The notes beneath the pieces were generated by a model. The model searched no databases. It was not told where the DNA came from and saw nothing but the letters and a program-made list of their open reading frames with translations. DNA of 62,266 nt from Paenibacillus taihuensis (GTDB lineage: Bacteria > Bacillota > Bacilli > Paenibacillales > Paenibacillaceae), in contig NZ_QTTN01000040.1 of NCBI RefSeq assembly GCF_003386535.1, positions 1-62,266 of the forward strand. The letters are read 5' to 3'. Position numbers and translations under genes: made by a program. Numbering within the stretch: position 1 is the stretch's first letter; every line of letters begins with the position of its first letter. Below, piece by piece: positions 52,033 to 60,511 of the stretch.

Positions 52033-53076
52033 TTAATATTCTAGCTTCAAGCCTGCTAAGTATTTGGCAATGGCATCAATTTGATCGTCTGTCAGGTCAA
52101 CCTTCGGCATTTGCGTACCTGGTTTAACTGCTTGCGGATCTTTGATCCATCTCTTCAGGTTGTCCTCAACGGAGCCTTCGTTCTTGTATTTCGGATCGTC
52201 TGTATTCACAAGGATACCTGCAACAGCTTGGCGGCTGCCGATACCTGTCAGGTTCGGATACAGTTGAACGCCTTTGTCGCCAATTGCGTGGCAAGACAAG
52301 CATTGCTTATTGAGAAGGTCAGCAACCTGTTGGTCGTCCGGAAGCTGAACCGGGTTCTTCATTGCAGCGACCCAGCGGTCGAAGGAAGCACGGTCAACGA
52401 CTTTAACTTTGAAATCCATCAAGGAGTGAGATGGTCCGCAAAGCTCAGCGCATTTACCGAGGTATACGCCTGTCTTAGGCGCTTCGAAGTACATTGTATT
52501 TACGTTGCCGCCTGGATTTGTATCTGTCTTACCAGCGAGCGAAGGAATCCAGAACGAGTGAAGCACGTCTGCTGTCTTCGCTTCAACGGAAATAACTGCA
52601 TCATTCGGAATGATCAGCTCTTGAGCTGTCTTCACGCCCAGATTCGGGTATTCGAACTCCCACCAATATTGGTGAGCAGTTACGTGAACTTGAATAGCTT
52701 TCGGATCATGCGTGTAGTCCTTCGCAAGTCCGAATACAGACTTAACTGTCGGCACACCAAGAATGATTAGAAGGACAATCGGGATGACGGTCCAAATAAT
52801 CTCGAGCTTGTGGTTACCTTCCACTTGTACAGGGATCGATTTATCGCCTGGACGACGGCGGTAACGAACAATAACGTAAACTGCAATTGCAAACACGATG
52901 AGAACGACCACAACCATGATCGTAATCGTTAATTTCATTAGTCCAAACTGTTCTTCGGCAACCGGCCCTTGCGGTCTAAGTGTCGATAAGTCTGCTCGTC
53001 CGCATCCAGACAGCAGCAACACCATTCCGACAAGAAGCGGCATAACCCGTTTTAGAACGTGCCACCGATTCATCAT
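52033..53076 (-). CDS. ctaC: Cytochrome c oxidase subunit II with fused cytochrome c
   Basis: A 347-residue lipoprotein: lipobox LLLSGC near residue 24, two membrane helices, CuA domain with AHQYWWEFEYP and CAELCGPSHSLM (near residue 210), and a C-terminal cytochrome c domain with heme site CLSCH near 262 and an axial Met (TQMPKVDL). This defines the caa3 class, which takes electrons from cytochrome c. ATG 53076 is seven bases after GGGG. First gene of the operon behind a consensus sigma-A promoter. Confidence 0.94.
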   Translation of the reverse strand: MMNRWHVLKRVMPLLVGMVLLLSGCGRADLSTLRPQGPVAEEQFGLMKLTITIMVVVVLIVFAIAVYVIVRYRRRPGDKSIPVQVEGNHKLEIIWTVIPIVLLIILGVPTVKSVFGLAKDYTHDPKAIQVHVTAHQYWWEFEYPNLGVKTAQELIIPNDAVISVEAKTADVLHSFWIPSLAGKTDTNPGGNVNTMYFEAPKTGVYLGKCAELCGPSHSLMDFKVKVVDRASFDRWVAAMKNPVQLPDDQQVADLLNKQCLSCHAIGDKGVQLYPNLTGIGSRQAVAGILVNTDDPKYKNEGSVEDNLKRWIKDPQAVKPGTQMPKVDLTDDQIDAIAKYLAGLKLEY

Positions 53077-53189
53077 CAATCAACCCCACTTTTTACGTTT
53101 TCGCAGCAGCCTCAGATGGCAAGAAAATAGGCGTTACTGCGTGCAATCCTAGTTGTTTAGACAACTTCCGCAATCTAATCACTTTATTT

Positions 53190-53218
53190 AATATAAAGTT
53201 GGAGGTGCTTTTTGTCAA
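53190..53218 (-). promoter_or_regulatory. Sigma-A promoter of the cta operon
   Basis: Minus-strand TTGACA (53213-53218) and TATATT (53190-53195) are exactly 17 bp apart, about 115 bases upstream of ctaC. The other DNA of 53077-53426 contains the forespore-type promoter at 53368 and nothing else I can support. Confidence 0.8.
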
Positions 53219-53367
53219 TCTTCCCAGCTGTGTTCACAAATTGTTCTCATACCAGTAAAATCGCCGCTTTTTTTGATTTTTCCACTTGCCAATTCCTAGT
53301 TTAAAGCCTCCATGTCTATCCTTCATTGTGTGCTAAAACCATGGTTCTTTATGTATTGAAACAGGAT

Positions 53368-53396
53368 GCATATTTGCTCCTTTCGGGCCCATTCTA
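53368..53396 (+). promoter_or_regulatory. Sigma-G-like forespore promoter of the spore lipoprotein gene
   Basis: GCATA (53368-53372) and CATTCTA (53390-53396) are 17 bp apart and match the forespore sigma-G consensus (GNATR and CATNNTA), 30 bases before the lipoprotein start. Confidence 0.6.
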
Positions 53397-53426
53397 AAGA
53401 TAGGTTTATGAAAGGAGCTACCCTTA

Positions 53427-54161
53427 ATGAAAAAGCGTGCAGCTTATCGTTCTTTTCTCATCCTGATTGCAGCCGTTACTGTGCTCGGCCTCACTTTAAG
53501 CGGCTGTAATTATGAACGCCACGTTCAGAACAGTACCTATGATTATGGCACCAAGCAGAAAGGCGATCCGAAAATGCTCGGAAGCCGCATGTACGGCACG
53601 ATGAGCGGACTCCCCGGACAGCATGATAATCACTGGTTCGAGTACAGCTCGCTCCTGTCGAGCGATGTGTCGAGCATTAACGGCGTAGCCGGCGCTCTTG
53701 TTTTCCTTACAGATAAGAATGCCTATGTCGCCATTACAACGGATTGGACTGCTACAGGCACTAAGAAGTCCGGCGGAACGAGAGAGCAGAATAATTCAGG
53801 AACAACTCAAGGCGTATATAATGTAGAGAACGGAAGTCCATATTGGAATAACCAGCGTATGGTGACGCCTTACAACTCTGCGTTATCCATTAATGATCAC
53901 AATCAAATCTCCGGCGAGCTGAAGCAGACGATCGCCGTTCATGTCCGCCGTCTGGCGCCAGCCGTGCAGGAAGTGCATATCTCGGCGAACAAGGAATTCA
54001 ATAACCATCTCATTCAATATGCGCAGGAAGCTTGGGCGGGCCACTCCCTCGCACCATGGCTTTCTTCCTTCAATAAGCTTGTGAAGCATCAATTCGCTGG
54101 CGGCGACTCGGTGCCGGAGCCGCTGAACGTGCAGCAGAAACGTGCAAAGTTACACTCCTAA
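53427..54161 (+). CDS. YhcN/YlaJ-family spore lipoprotein
   Basis: A 244-residue lipoprotein: signal peptide with lipobox TLSGC near residue 28, then a Tyr/Gly-rich linker and the YhcN/YlaJ fold from about residue 85 (GVAGALVFLTDKNAYVAITT; IAVHVRRLAPAVQEVHISAN). Homologues are inner spore-membrane lipoproteins tied to sporulation and germination, and the upstream element looks like a sigma-G promoter. Strong AAAGGAG precedes the ATG. Monocistronic, with a terminator after it. Confidence 0.85.
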   Translation: MKKRAAYRSFLILIAAVTVLGLTLSGCNYERHVQNSTYDYGTKQKGDPKMLGSRMYGTMSGLPGQHDNHWFEYSSLLSSDVSSINGVAGALVFLTDKNAYVAITTDWTATGTKKSGGTREQNNSGTTQGVYNVENGSPYWNNQRMVTPYNSALSINDHNQISGELKQTIAVHVRRLAPAVQEVHISANKEFNNHLIQYAQEAWAGHSLAPWLSSFNKLVKHQFAGGDSVPEPLNVQQKRAKLHS

Positions 54162-54176
54162 TGGTTCGACAGACTG

Positions 54177-54213
54177 GCTGGAGCGCGTAGTTGCGTCGCT
54201 TCAGCCTTTTTTA
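54177..54213 (+). terminator. Terminator of the spore lipoprotein gene
   Basis: GGCTGGAGCG and CGCTTCAGCC pair (one mismatch) over an 11-base loop and are followed by six T residues. Confidence 0.85.
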
Positions 54214-54225
54214 TTATTCGATGCT

Positions 54226-54272
54226 TGACAATTGCTTCGAAATGATTTATCTTTAAATTAAGATATTTGATA
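54226..54272 (+). promoter_or_regulatory. marR-type promoter with overlapping operator
   Basis: TTGACA at 54226-54231 precedes an AT-rich -10 region that is covered by the 22-bp element CTTTAAATTAAGATATTTGATA split here as CTTTAAATTAAG and ATATTTGATA (54251-54272). An exact inverted copy lies after the marR-like gene at 54791. Confidence 0.7.
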
Positions 54273-54302
54273 TTGAGATTATCAGAAGCGAGGTGACGAC
54301 AG

Positions 54303-54758
54303 ATGAGCGAACAGAATCATACACAAGCAGGCAATGAACTTCAGTTATTCGTCGTGCTGTCTCGAGCAAGCCAGTGGGTTACTGCCCATGTCCATCAAGA
54401 CATTCGCAAATACGGCTTGAATCCGACGGAGTTCGCCGTCCTGGAGCTTCTTTATCATAAAGGCGAGCAGCCGCTTCAACAAATCGGCGAGAAGATCTTA
54501 ATGACAAGCGGCAACATCACTTATGTCATCGATAAGCTGGCAGGCAAAGGATTGGCTCAGCGCAAGGCATGCCCGACGGATCGCAGAGTGATTTTCGCAG
54601 AGATTACACCGCAAGGCACTGAGCTTCTCGATTCGATCTTCCCGCTTCATAAGGAAGCGATCGGCAAAGCGGTCAGCGGCCTAACCGAGGAGGAGCGTAC
54701 GCAAGCCATCCATCTGCTTAAGAAGCTTGGCATTGCAGCACAGAGCAGTTTCACCTAG
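54303..54758 (+). CDS. MarR-family regulator
   Basis: A 151-residue winged-helix regulator: TEFAVLELLYHKGEQPLQQIGEKIL, the recognition helix TSGNITYVIDKLAGKG and the wing RKACPTDRRVIFAEITPQG are the core of the MarR/MhqR group. One Cys (in RKACPTD, within the wing) could serve redox sensing. It sits upstream of DoxX and pirin genes and between two copies of the same 22-bp site, so it most likely represses all three genes and responds to quinones or electrophiles as related MhqR proteins do. Confidence 0.88.
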   Translation: MSEQNHTQAGNELQLFVVLSRASQWVTAHVHQDIRKYGLNPTEFAVLELLYHKGEQPLQQIGEKILMTSGNITYVIDKLAGKGLAQRKACPTDRRVIFAEITPQGTELLDSIFPLHKEAIGKAVSGLTEEERTQAIHLLKKLGIAAQSSFT

Positions 54759-54790
54759 ATCGTCATGAGGCCGCTGAGCTGGCTTCGCTT

Positions 54791-54812
54791 TATCAAATAT
54801 CTTAATTTAAAG
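54791..54812 (+). promoter_or_regulatory. Second MarR operator, before doxX
   Basis: This 22-bp element is the exact reverse complement of 54251-54272. It lies 40 bases upstream of the DoxX start and next to a TATAAATTATAT -10 region. Confidence 0.75.
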
Positions 54813-54853
54813 AAACTTAAAATATAAATTATATGTGAAGGAGAAATTATATT

Positions 54854-55243
54854 ATGAGTATTGCACTTGGATTGTTGATTATTCGCGTTATTGTCGGTTT
54901 GACGTTTGCAGGTCACGGAGCACAGAAGCTGTTTGGCTGGTTTGGCGGGTATGGTCTTAAAGGAACCGGAGGTTGGATGGATTCCATCGGTTTGAAACCT
55001 GGCGTGTTGGTTGCATTGTTAGCTGGACTTGCGGAGCTGGTCGGCGGCCTCCTCTTCGTTCTTGGATTCTGGATGGTACCGGCAGCCGTATTGATCGTAT
55101 TGACGATGCTTGGCGCAATTATGTCGGTGCACCGCAAGAACGGATACTGGGTTACACAGAACGGCATGGAATACAACATCATCCTTATCGCTGTCGCAAT
55201 TGGTCTTGCTCTGATCGGCGCAGGCGAATATTCGATCGGCTAA
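54854..55243 (+). CDS. DoxX family membrane protein
   Basis: A 129-residue protein with four helices of the DoxX fold: LLIIRVIVGLTFAGHGAQKLF at the N-terminus and AELVGGLLFVLGFW in the middle. Members include quinone-linked and thiosulfate-oxidation subunits, and others of unknown role in stress response. It belongs to a MarR-controlled group with pirin, which points to quinone or thiol stress. Confidence 0.88.
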   Translation: MSIALGLLIIRVIVGLTFAGHGAQKLFGWFGGYGLKGTGGWMDSIGLKPGVLVALLAGLAELVGGLLFVLGFWMVPAAVLIVLTMLGAIMSVHRKNGYWVTQNGMEYNIILIAVAIGLALIGAGEYSIG

Positions 55244-55295
55244 TGCGAAATTAAGAAATCCCGAAAAACACTACATTATATAGGAGGGATTTACG

Positions 55296-56072
55296 ATGAT
55301 CCAAACTCTCGTATACGGACCGACCATGCAAGCTACCGGCGCTTTTGACGGCGGTAAAATTACAGAACAGAAGCCTATCGGCTTCCCGGGCGAAGGCTCG
55401 GTCGTGAAACGTGTAAGCACCTTGTTCTACTGGGCATGGGCACACGCGAACCAAGATGGTCATATCCCGCTACACCCGCATCAAGCGTTCGAGATTATGA
55501 CTTATATTGTGGCAGGCAAAGGCGAACATGGCGATACCCTCGGCACGAAAAGCATCGTAGGTGCAGGCGGCGTACAGCTCATGCAGACCGGCTCCGGCGT
55601 CAGCCATGAAGAACGGTTCTTCGCCAATATGGAAGGCTTCCAAATCTGGTTCGAGCCTTCCGTCCAAGAGGCGGTAAAAACAAAGCCGACGTATAACCAG
55701 TATGAGCACGAAGAGTTCCCAATCGCGAAGGGTGAAGGCTTCACGAAGAAAACCGTGATGGGATACGGCTCGCCGATCTCCATCGTAGCCGATGCGCAAA
55801 TGTGGGATGTGGAGATTGAAGCTGGCGCAACCTACACGCAAGCAATCGAAGCAGGCCGTACGCTTACCGCGCTCGCAATCCGCGGCGACGGATCCTGGAC
55901 TTATGTATCACAACCTGGAAAAGATACAGCTTTCAAGCACAAGGACTTCATCGTGTCGAGAGCCGATCAAGCCGAAGAAGCGATCATTACCGCTGCCGGC
56001 GATGCACCGCTTCGCCTCGTCTTGATCGATGTCCCTTCCCACGTCGACTACCCGCTCTATCCGAAACGTTAA
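55296..56072 (+). CDS. Pirin family protein
   Basis: A 258-residue bicupin. The N-terminal cupin has the pirin metal motif HIPLHPHQAFEIMTYIVAG near residue 54 and GSGVSHEERF near 101, supplying three His and one Glu. Bacterial pirins such as YhaK can have quercetinase activity or act as redox sensors. The gene follows doxX by 52 bases and has its own AGGAGG site. Probably induced by electrophiles through the MarR protein. Confidence 0.88.
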   Translation: MIQTLVYGPTMQATGAFDGGKITEQKPIGFPGEGSVVKRVSTLFYWAWAHANQDGHIPLHPHQAFEIMTYIVAGKGEHGDTLGTKSIVGAGGVQLMQTGSGVSHEERFFANMEGFQIWFEPSVQEAVKTKPTYNQYEHEEFPIAKGEGFTKKTVMGYGSPISIVADAQMWDVEIEAGATYTQAIEAGRTLTALAIRGDGSWTYVSQPGKDTAFKHKDFIVSRADQAEEAIITAAGDAPLRLVLIDVPSHVDYPLYPKR

Positions 56073-56080
56073 TCATAAAC

Positions 56081-56133
56081 AAGGGGATTGCCCCCGCAAG
56101 GCATCAGTTGCCTGCGGTGAGCAATCCCCTTCT
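56081..56133. terminator. Bidirectional terminator between pirin and GH4 genes
   Basis: AAGGGGATTG and CAATCCCCTT close a long stem containing an inner CCGCAAGGCA / TGCCTGCGG hairpin. T-tract is short (CTTCTT). It separates convergent genes. Confidence 0.7.
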
Positions 56134-56137
56134 TGCA

Positions 56138-57634
56138 TTAATGCGCTGCTTTCGCTTTGTCCGCTTCGCCCGCATTGCGGGTTGCCGCTTCGCGATCCTG
56201 CAGCATCTCTTCGACCGATTTGGTCTTCAGACGCGCAGCTCCGCGGTAATCGTCGCGAGTCGGGATGAGGTTGCCGGCAGCGAGCCGCTGCTTCGCCTCT
56301 TCAATCGCAGCGCCGTATTGCGGCAGCCACTTCTCCCCGGCGACGAGCATTTCGTCGACCATTTGCCAGATTTCCTTCGGATTGCACACCGCGCCGACGA
56401 GCGGATCCATCATCATCGCTTGGCGGAGCAGCTTGTCGTCGCCGCGAACCGCAGCTTCCACAGCCAGCCGCTGCACGGAGATGCTTACATTACATACCGC
56501 TGCCGGGCCGAGCGGCAAGTCGCCGACAACCGGCATATTAATGCCGTTCGCGTCAACATAGCCCGGCGCTTCAATGATCGCGTCATTCGGCAGGTTCGTA
56601 ATGACGCCGTTATTCACCACGTTGAAATGCCCGCGATATAGTCGGCCTGTTTCTAAGCCTTCTATTATGTAAGAACCGTGTTCCTCGGAACGCTTCTCGG
56701 CCGAGTACACGTACGGATCGCCCTTCATCCAGTTCGGGAAGTCCGTCTCGAACCAGTTGCGGCCTTCCGTACACACGCGCAGGTACCCGCCAGTCTCGCC
56801 ATTGATCCAAACGCCGAGATCAATCCAGTCCTGGATTTCATCCGCGCGCTTCCGATACCAAGGTACATATTCGCTCAGATGGCCGTTCGACTCTGTCGAG
56901 TAGTAGCCGAATCTGCGCAGCATATCGATGCGCACCTTCTCGGTTTGGCTATATTCCGGATGCTTCTCGAATGCTTCGAGCAGCTCGCCCGTCTTGTCTA
57001 TGCCGTTATGCTTAATCGACACGTACCATGTCTGATGGTTGATGCCCGCACAGATAATGTCGACTTCTTTCTTCTGCAAGCCGAATGCATTCGCGATTTG
57101 GTGATGTCCGCCCTGCACCCCATGGCAAAGTCCGATCGTGCGCACGCCGCCGTACTTGTTGCACGCCCAAGTAAGCATCGCCATCGGATTCGCATAGTTG
57201 AGCAGCAGCACATTCGGATCTGCTGCCTCGCGGATGTCTTTGCAAATGTCGAGCATGGCCGCGATGCCGCGCTGGCCGTACATAATGCCGCCTGCGCAGA
57301 GCGTGTCGCCGACGCACTGGTCGACGCCATATTTGAGCGGAATGTCTACATCATGCTGGAATGCTTCGAGTCCGCCGATCCGGACAACGCACAGCACATA
57401 TTTCGCGCCGCGAAGCGCTTCCCGCCGGTCAGTCGTCGATTGAATGGAGATGTTCAGCCCATTCTCATCGATATCCCGCTGGCACAGCTGCGTGACCATC
57501 TCCAGGTTATGTGCATTGATGTCTGTAAACGCAAGCTCAATATCGCGAAACTCCGGCACAGCCAGCAAGTCCCTCAGTAAACCGCGTGTAAATCCGATAC
57601 TGCCTGCTCCAATAAAGGTCACTTTAAACGACAA
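56138..57634 (-). CDS. melA: GH4 alpha-galactosidase/glucosidase-like enzyme
   Basis: A 498-residue GH4 enzyme. The NAD-binding motif is VTFIGAGSIGFTRGLLRDLL at the N-terminus, the metal-binding Cys is in GLCHGVQGGHHQ near residue 170, and GINHQTWYV carries the metal His, matching MelA/AglA-type enzymes with C-H-x-V-Q. It uses NAD+ and Mn2+ in a redox-assisted hydrolysis in the cytoplasm. The start is TTG 57634, six bases after GGAGGGG. The upstream AraC gene on the same strand is the likely regulator. It could be an alpha-galactosidase or alpha-glucosidase; galacturonidase relatives also exist. Confidence 0.88.
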   Translation of the reverse strand: MSFKVTFIGAGSIGFTRGLLRDLLAVPEFRDIELAFTDINAHNLEMVTQLCQRDIDENGLNISIQSTTDRREALRGAKYVLCVVRIGGLEAFQHDVDIPLKYGVDQCVGDTLCAGGIMYGQRGIAAMLDICKDIREAADPNVLLLNYANPMAMLTWACNKYGGVRTIGLCHGVQGGHHQIANAFGLQKKEVDIICAGINHQTWYVSIKHNGIDKTGELLEAFEKHPEYSQTEKVRIDMLRRFGYYSTESNGHLSEYVPWYRKRADEIQDWIDLGVWINGETGGYLRVCTEGRNWFETDFPNWMKGDPYVYSAEKRSEEHGSYIIEGLETGRLYRGHFNVVNNGVITNLPNDAIIEAPGYVDANGINMPVVGDLPLGPAAVCNVSISVQRLAVEAAVRGDDKLLRQAMMMDPLVGAVCNPKEIWQMVDEMLVAGEKWLPQYGAAIEEAKQRLAAGNLIPTRDDYRGAARLKTKSVEEMLQDREAATRNAGEADKAKAAH

Positions 57635-57776
57635 TCGAAACCCCTCCTGCATCCTTTTGATATGGGGAACCAGCTTGATTCATCACCATCATTGTAGCAG
57701 GAGTCCGGATGAAGGCGTTTCCACATTTCCAACTGCTTTGCCTTCAAAATGTCAACTATCGCAACCTTGTACCTCG

Positions 57777-58688
57777 TTATCCATGCCTGCGTATCTCAAT
57801 CGATTTGCGATAGGCGGCGGGCGACAAGCCGGTCACTTTCTTGAACAGCATACTGAAGTATTGCCGGCTGTTCAGTCCGATGTAGTCCGCAATATCGATA
57901 ATAGGAATATCCGTGCGTGCAAGGAGCATCTTCGCCTTCTCGACCCTGAGCTCTGCCAAGTACTCCGTAATCGTCATGTGCATCGTCGCTCTGAAAATCC
58001 GCTGCAAATAGACGGGATGCAAGCTGACTGCCGCAGCAATATCCTTCACTTGAATATCACAATCATAATGCTGATGCATGTATTCCGCCGCTTGGCGCAC
58101 ATAACGCTGATGGAGCGAAGCTCCCGCTCGATCCTCCGGCTCTTCTGCCGCAAGCCGCGCCACCCGAACGAGCAGCTGTGAAATAAGCAAATGCGTCATG
58201 CTCTCATGATGCGAGCCGCCGGTGTCGATCTCCATGACGATGCTTTTCAAAATATGATGAATATCGCTCGGGTCCCGCAGCACGATGGAGCTCTGATGTC
58301 GGTCAAGCAGTTGAGTCAGCGGTGCATTGTGCTCGACCAGCTGCTTCATGGATGGATAGATCCCGTCGCAGTCCGTGAACGTGAACTCGATGTTAAGCAT
58401 CCGGCAGGGGCTGTCCTTCTCCACAATCAAGCAGTGCGGAACGCCGGCATCGAGCAGAATTAGATCGCCCTTGCGCATCGTAATTGATTGCGCTCGCTCC
58501 CCAGTCTCTGTCTCAATCTCAACGACGCAAGTACCTGAGATGACATACATGATCTCAATTGCATCATGCGCATGAACGTCCATATGAAAGTCGACCCACT
58601 GCTTGTAATAGTACGCGACAATATGAGGGCGGTAGTCGCCGCCCTCACGCCATAACGGATCGTACAAACTGTATTTGCGCTCCAGCAT
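57777..58688 (-). CDS. AraC-family regulator of the GH4 gene
   Basis: A 303-residue regulator with a cupin-like sensor (residues about 30-110; HMDVHAHDAIEIMYVISGTC) and two C-terminal HTH motifs (residues about 205-300; IQVKDIAAAVSLHPVYLQRIF, IPIIDIADYIGLNSRQYFSMLF). It lies 140 bases upstream of GH4 in the same direction, separated by an AT-rich region for a GH4 promoter. Confidence 0.88.
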   Translation of the reverse strand: MLERKYSLYDPLWREGGDYRPHIVAYYYKQWVDFHMDVHAHDAIEIMYVISGTCVVEIETETGERAQSITMRKGDLILLDAGVPHCLIVEKDSPCRMLNIEFTFTDCDGIYPSMKQLVEHNAPLTQLLDRHQSSIVLRDPSDIHHILKSIVMEIDTGGSHHESMTHLLISQLLVRVARLAAEEPEDRAGASLHQRYVRQAAEYMHQHYDCDIQVKDIAAAVSLHPVYLQRIFRATMHMTITEYLAELRVEKAKMLLARTDIPIIDIADYIGLNSRQYFSMLFKKVTGLSPAAYRKSIEIRRHG

Positions 58689-58708
58689 GACTCTCCGCCC
58701 CCTCTTCC

Positions 58709-59914
58709 TTACTGCTCCCGCGCCACTTCGCGGCTGACATTTCTTCTGACCGATCTTCTGCGCAGCAGCACGAAGATGCCGCTTACGAACATGCCGACAA
58801 TTACGCCTACAGCAAGATCATGCGTGGCAACAACCGATGCGACGGTGACAAACATGACGACCGTTTCCGTAACCGGCACTTTATGAAGCTTAAAGACCGA
58901 CTTCCAATCGAAAATCGCTACGCACACCATGAGCATAATGCCTACCAATGCCGCCATTGGGATAAGCGATAACAGATCGCCAAGCACCACGACGAGCAGC
59001 AGCAGGAACAGCGCCGCAACGAGCATCGACAATCGGTTGCGACCGCCCATTTTCACATTGAGCACCGATTCCGCCACAAGCGCACAGCCTGCCATCCCGC
59101 CAAAGAAGCCAGCAATGAAGTTAGCAATGCCTTGGCCGCGCATTTCTTTGTTCTTATCCGTCTTCTCGCCTGTCATCTCATCGAGCAGGTTCTGCGTCAG
59201 CATCGTTTCCGTGAAACCGACTACTGCAAGCGAAAGCGAGTACGGCAATATAATGAGGAAAGTGTCCCACGAGATCGGCACATCCGGCAGCAGGAACGAC
59301 GGCAAAGATGCGTCAATCGCGGCAATATCGCCAATCCGTGTCACGTCGCCAATACCGAACATCCACACAACGATCGTCAGAACCGCAACAGCTGCCAGCG
59401 GTGACGGAACGGCTTTGAAATATCGGGGCAGCAAGTAAATAATAAGCAATGCCGCTGCAACGAGGACATACATCGTCCATGAGCCATCGGTCAAATAACG
59501 AAGCTGCGACAAGAAAATCATAATCGCGAGCGCGTTCACGAAGCCCGTCAATACAGGCTGCGGCACGTAGTTGACAAGCTTGCCTAGCTTAAACACACCC
59601 ATTAAATATTGAATAATACCAGTCAATACCGTTGCTGCGAACAGATACGCGATGCCATGCTCTTTCACCAGTGTGAGCATCAAGACAGACATCGAGCCAG
59701 CTGCCGCTGAAATCATCCCCGGTCTTCCGCCTAAGAACGTAATGACGAGCAAAATACATATCGTCGCATAAATCCCAACCTGCGGCGGCACGCCAGCCAT
59801 AAACGAAAAAGCCAATGAATCCGGGATAAGCGCAAGTGTTGCCGTCATGCCTGCCAGCACATTCGCCCTCACATCCGTCGTCCACTGCGCGCGCCAGTTT
59901 CCACTACCTGTCAA
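58709..59914 (-). CDS. SulP-family transporter without STAS domain
   Basis: A 401-residue SulP membrane protein: DVRANVLAGMTATLALIPDSLAFSF at the N-terminus, then about 11 helices ending near residue 380 with a short Arg-rich tail. The cytoplasmic STAS domain normally present is missing. TTG 59914 has GAGGTGG nearby and is preferred; a GTG 16 codons earlier is possible. Family members carry sulfate, bicarbonate or other anions. The substrate is not visible. Confidence 0.85.
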   Translation of the reverse strand: MTGSGNWRAQWTTDVRANVLAGMTATLALIPDSLAFSFMAGVPPQVGIYATICILLVITFLGGRPGMISAAAGSMSVLMLTLVKEHGIAYLFAATVLTGIIQYLMGVFKLGKLVNYVPQPVLTGFVNALAIMIFLSQLRYLTDGSWTMYVLVAAALLIIYLLPRYFKAVPSPLAAVAVLTIVVWMFGIGDVTRIGDIAAIDASLPSFLLPDVPISWDTFLIILPYSLSLAVVGFTETMLTQNLLDEMTGEKTDKNKEMRGQGIANFIAGFFGGMAGCALVAESVLNVKMGGRNRLSMLVAALFLLLLVVVLGDLLSLIPMAALVGIMLMVCVAIFDWKSVFKLHKVPVTETVVMFVTVASVVATHDLAVGVIVGMFVSGIFVLLRRRSVRRNVSREVAREQ

Positions 59915-60117
59915 TTTATCCACCTCAAATTGCTTAATTATTGCTGTCGTTCCAGCAAGCACTTCATTCTAACGGTTAGCATAACCTCTCATCCGATGAT
60001 GGTCAACGGCTATTTCATGGGTCTCATTCAGCGATTGTTCAGCTAAATCTCATCTACTTTTCATATAGCACGATTATAATGGAATCAGGAACTCGGAAAG
60101 AAGGTGCATAGAACCAG

Positions 60118-60480
60118 ATGAAACAAAAGAAGTGGCAAAAATGGAAAATCGGCGCAGTCGCCTCACTCGGAATCGCGCTCCTGTTCCAGGAGGTACGGAC
60201 GAGCCAAGCGTTCAAGGATACCTATGACGAGCAAGCGCCACAGTCATCGCCTTCGATCACGGATGATGCGAGGTCACCGGATTCGGTCATGAACGATGAT
60301 GACATCAATGGATACTTTAGCGATGACGATAGCAGCTATGACAATAACAACGATGCGGGAAGCGGCGGGTTCGACGATAGGTTCAGCGATAATCAAAGCA
60401 GCGATGACTCGGGTTCGTTCGGCGGAGGAGAAATGTCTGCACCATCGACATCGAGACATTCGCGAACGGCGCGCTCTTAA
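60118..60480 (+). CDS. Small Asp/Ser/Gly-rich membrane-anchored protein
   Basis: A 120-residue protein with one N-terminal hydrophobic segment (IGAVASLGIALLFQEV) that looks like an uncleaved signal anchor, followed by an acidic low-complexity region (MNDDDINGYFSDDDSSYDNN) and a Ser-rich end. I do not recognise a family. It is the first gene of a plus-strand unit with apbE and a ferric-reductase-like gene, which suggests an extracytoplasmic redox role, perhaps as a carrier or a flavinylation target. No standard ApbE acceptor motif is obvious. Confidence 0.7.
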   Translation: MKQKKWQKWKIGAVASLGIALLFQEVRTSQAFKDTYDEQAPQSSPSITDDARSPDSVMNDDDINGYFSDDDSSYDNNNDAGSGGFDDRFSDNQSSDDSGSFGGGEMSAPSTSRHSRTARS

Positions 60481-60511
60481 CTTCAAGCGCGTGTAAGGAG
60501 GCGCTCCGAAG

